A DNA stretch of 64,000 nucleotides from an uncultured Selenomonas sp. (lineage in GTDB: Bacteria > Bacillota > Negativicutes > Selenomonadales > Selenomonadaceae). Positions within the stretch are counted from its first letter, which is position 1; the number at the start of each line of letters is the position of its first letter. Shown here piece after piece: positions 62,375 to 64,000 of the stretch. The position numbers and the translations under genes were made by a program. The notes under the pieces were generated by a model. That model worked only from the letters and a program-made list of their open reading frames with translations, was not told the DNA's origin and did no database searches. The DNA is taken from positions 92,972 through 156,971 of the forward strand of contig CAJPOT010000006.1 in assembly GCA_905372355.1 (NCBI GenBank), read 5' to 3'.

Positions 62375-62521
62375 TCCTTGATATTACAGGGTTTGCGGAC
62401 GTTTTCAGCCGATTTTGGCGACAAAAAAATCCCGCGAGGTTGCGGCGATTTGCCAAAAAGAGCGATCCGTTTAGAAAACCCGCTTCTGGGTTCAGCTGTC
62501 CCAAGGGCTGTGAGGGACGGT

Positions 62522-62701
62522 ATTGCATGCAATCCATACCGCTTGCGGTATTGAAACCAGCCAATACTTTGGGCAACTGCGTTAAGAAATGCAAATTGCA
62601 TGCAATCCATACCGCTTGCGGTATTGAAACTGAGTTTGTCCTCGGAAACGGAATCGATCTTTTTCATTGCATGCAATCCATACCGCTTGCGGTATTGAAA
62701 A
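62522..62701 (+). CRISPR. Orphan CRISPR mini-array, three repeats and two spacers
   Basis: Three 36-base repeats at 62522-62557, 62595-62630 and 62666-62701 with spacers of 37 and 35 bases. Each repeat joins a perfect palindrome (ATTGCATGCAAT) to a hairpin (ATACCGCttGCGGTAT) and ends ATTGAAAC, the usual crRNA handle of type I-A/I-B/III repeats. That end sets the orientation as plus. The last repeat differs at its final base (A for C), as expected for the leader-distal end. No cas genes are in the window. Confidence 0.92.
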
Positions 62702-62737
62702 AGGACAGATTCGTGCAGAATCCCTAAGAGGATGAAA

Positions 62738-62771
62738 ATAAGCCCTGCGGCAGAGCCGCAGGGCTTATTTT
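62738..62771. terminator. Terminator after the CRISPR array
   Basis: AATAAGCCCTGCGG / CCGCAGGGCTTATT with a 5-base loop, then TTG. The stem shares AGCCCTGCGG/CCGCAGGGCT with the nuo terminator at 62200. Confidence 0.8.
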
Positions 62772-62890
62772 GTTATGGGTCACTGTCCGTATTTTGGGGT
62801 GCAGTCCACTTCAGCCAGTCGGGTTCTTCGTGGTCGAGATACTTGTCTGAAAGCGTGAGTATCTGGTAGATCAGCTTGAAGTTTGCTTTG

Positions 62891-63781
62891 TCAAACACGT
62901 TGGCTAACCAGAGCCGCATACTTCGCACGCTCGTCAGCCGGAATCTGCAGCACATCCATCGCCTTTTCCACGGAAAAATTCATGCTGTGCATCACGTTGC
63001 GGATGGAGGTGGTCAAGCCTTCCTGTCGTCCTTCCTGCCGTCCTTCCTGTCGTCCTTCCTGCCTTCCATCCGCTCTAGCCTCCTCAGCGCGAATCTCTAA
63101 GGCGCGTTCCTGATTCCAAGCAAAATTCAACATATCGAAGACCTCCTCCTGCTTCTGACGAAAATAATCCTCCAGATAATTATGTGCGATACAGTATCGC
63201 ACAGACTCGCTTATAGCAGTTTCAAGCGCACTTCCGCTCTTGAGCCTTTCTCTCACCTTGGCGACGAAAACGCTGTAGCTTTTGAGCGCATGGCTTTTTT
63301 CCAGGATCGGACGATTCGGTTTGTCATTGATATTGAGGACTTTGACTGCAAGATCTATGTCTCCCCTGTAGTCATCAAAAGCATCTGACAGGTGCAGCGT
63401 CCATAGATCTGGCATTTCCACCTCACCGTTGTAGAATACATAAAACTTCGGTGCAGGCAAGGGGATCAATCTTTTCCGATAGACCGCATCGGCATCCACA
63501 TAGCGACGATAGATTTCTGCCAGATACATGAGCATTCTCAATGGCATGTTCGCGTTGATCGTGCTTTGATGCTCGGTCAGGAGAACATGCTGACTGCCGA
63601 CGATGAAACCTACGTCATTCTTGATGCCTGAGAAAAGCGTTTCATTGATCGTGGCGAGTGTTATATCGCTGGCTGTCGTTTTAATCCCAAGAAGCGCCTC
63701 ATAGATTTCCGGCAGTCTGTCTGCGTTGTTGAAGATGTCGCGAAAAAGAGAATCCCTGTATGCGCGCTGCGGTTTCCTCAT
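62891..63781 (-). CDS. Rpn-family PD-(D/E)xK nuclease with QEGR repeats
   Basis: 296 residues. The N-terminus (YRDSLFRDIFNNADRLPEIY) and core NDVGFIVGSQHVLLTEHQS, with the Asp and E-x-Q catalytic pattern, match the Rpn/transposase_31-like nucleases. A four-fold QEGR repeat follows a coiled-coil segment near residue 240. It belongs to a different subgroup from the 43748 gene, but both carry a 4-residue repeat at the same relative place. The gene sits between the CRISPR array and a second copy of the array leader. A -10 box (TATAAT at 63807-63802, minus strand) lies upstream. Confidence 0.82.
   Translation of the reverse strand: MRKPQRAYRDSLFRDIFNNADRLPEIYEALLGIKTTASDITLATINETLFSGIKNDVGFIVGSQHVLLTEHQSTINANMPLRMLMYLAEIYRRYVDADAVYRKRLIPLPAPKFYVFYNGEVEMPDLWTLHLSDAFDDYRGDIDLAVKVLNINDKPNRPILEKSHALKSYSVFVAKVRERLKSGSALETAISESVRYCIAHNYLEDYFRQKQEEVFDMLNFAWNQERALEIRAEEARADGRQEGRQEGRQEGRQEGLTTSIRNVMHSMNFSVEKAMDVLQIPADERAKYAALVSQRV
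63018..63065 (-). repeat. Four tandem 12-bp units in the second Rpn gene
   Basis: Units beginning CCTTCCTG at 63018, 63030, 63042 and 63054, alternating T and C at one position, encode the QEGR repeats. Confidence 0.8.
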
Positions 63782-63894
63782 CGAACTGCCCCCTTTATCA
63801 TATTATACTATAAGCCGCGCCATCCGGACAAGGAGTGCTGGTGGTTTCGGCTGCATCATCCTGCGCATCGAAGCGCTCTCGACGCCCTCATGTA

Positions 63895-64000
63895 CACGGT
63901 TGACAGCGGACATATTTCCATGCTATACTCTGTTACAGTGAAAGAAGAAATTCTCGGGAAAATGCCATGAGTTTTAGATTTTTCCCGTGGACAAAAGTTT
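63895..64000 (+). repeat. Second copy of the CRISPR-leader-like promoter segment
   Basis: TTGACA (63900-63905), an 18-base spacer and TATACT (63924-63929), then the same sequence as after 62305 up to the window end. The match is at least 105 bases with a few changes near the promoter. It may lead into another CRISPR array outside the window. Confidence 0.75.

Noticed and set aside
62773..62919. Small minus-strand ORF ending after the CRISPR array
   Set aside because: It overlaps the 3' end of the second Rpn gene, has no ribosome site and no recognisable domain. It could be a relic, but I cannot support it as a gene.
1..64000. tRNA or rRNA genes
   Set aside because: I looked through the intergenic regions for T-loop and anticodon-arm patterns and saw none; a covariance scan would be needed to exclude a degenerate one.

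Overview
The window looks like a chromosomal segment of a diderm Firmicute, most plausibly a Selenomonas-like member of the Negativicutes. The Shine-Dalgarno sites are Firmicute-style (AGGAGG) and the promoters are strong TTGACA/TATAAT types, yet there are outer-envelope functions: a family 9 (heptosyltransferase-type) glycosyltransferase, a phosphoethanolamine-transferase-like sulfatase and GDP-sugar enzymes. A Nuo complex without NuoE/F/G also fits. The taxon is inferred from these features and not from a database match.

Layout. (1) 1-7595: a surface-polysaccharide sugar cluster with a two-subunit transketolase, two GDP-fucose-synthase-like reductases, a PLP-dependent sugar 3-dehydratase with His in place of the catalytic Lys, and mannose-1-phosphate guanylyltransferase. 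An AT-rich DUF262 + HEPN pair (3086-4914) interrupts it. (2) 7821-9117: a two-gene Pycsar-type anti-phage module (nucleotide cyclase plus transmembrane effector), then an IS3-family remnant. (3) 9758-31134: the centrepiece, a large composite defence locus. Seven tightly packed genes (NERD-UvrD helicase, AddB-like Fe-S protein, RapA/SNF2 helicase, RecQ-like helicase, a DpdG-like protein, a DpdH-like ATPase and a small helical protein) precede dndC-dndD-dndE-dndA, the DNA phosphorothioation genes. No dndB and no dptFGH are present. The order dndCDEA resembles the haloarchaeal DndCDEA-Pbe arrangement, while the helicase block resembles DpdE-F-G-H of 7-deazaguanine DNA systems. (4) 31224-38311: accessory genes (DUF4143 ATPase, Tat-exported phosphoesterase, YafQ/DinJ toxin-antitoxin, sulfatase, TauE-type permease, coiled-coil protein). 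(5) 38585-45273: a PerR/Fur regulator, a divergent TCA group (citrate synthase and isocitrate dehydrogenase against aconitase), an Rpn-family nuclease and an orphan sorbitol PTS IIA. (6) 45339-45637: a structured small RNA with its own promoter and terminator, possibly 6S RNA. (7) 45749-52242: DNA polymerase IV, a SWIM-SNF2 helicase, a glycosyltransferase and a small DUF4160 pair. (8) 52605-62188: the 11-gene nuoABCDHIJKLMN operon. (9) 62276-64000: a two-spacer orphan CRISPR array, a second Rpn nuclease, and a second copy of the array's upstream promoter/leader running off the window end.

A roughly 80-110 bp hairpin-bearing element recurs at least five times between genes (26047, 32521, 34851, 45652, 50292). 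One copy lies in the predicted dndC 5' leader, and two copies share 36 identical bases flanking the dndCDEA-ATPase block. The best candidate for an undescribed system is the hybrid of a phosphorothioation modification module with a Dpd-like, AddAB-like multi-helicase effector module.
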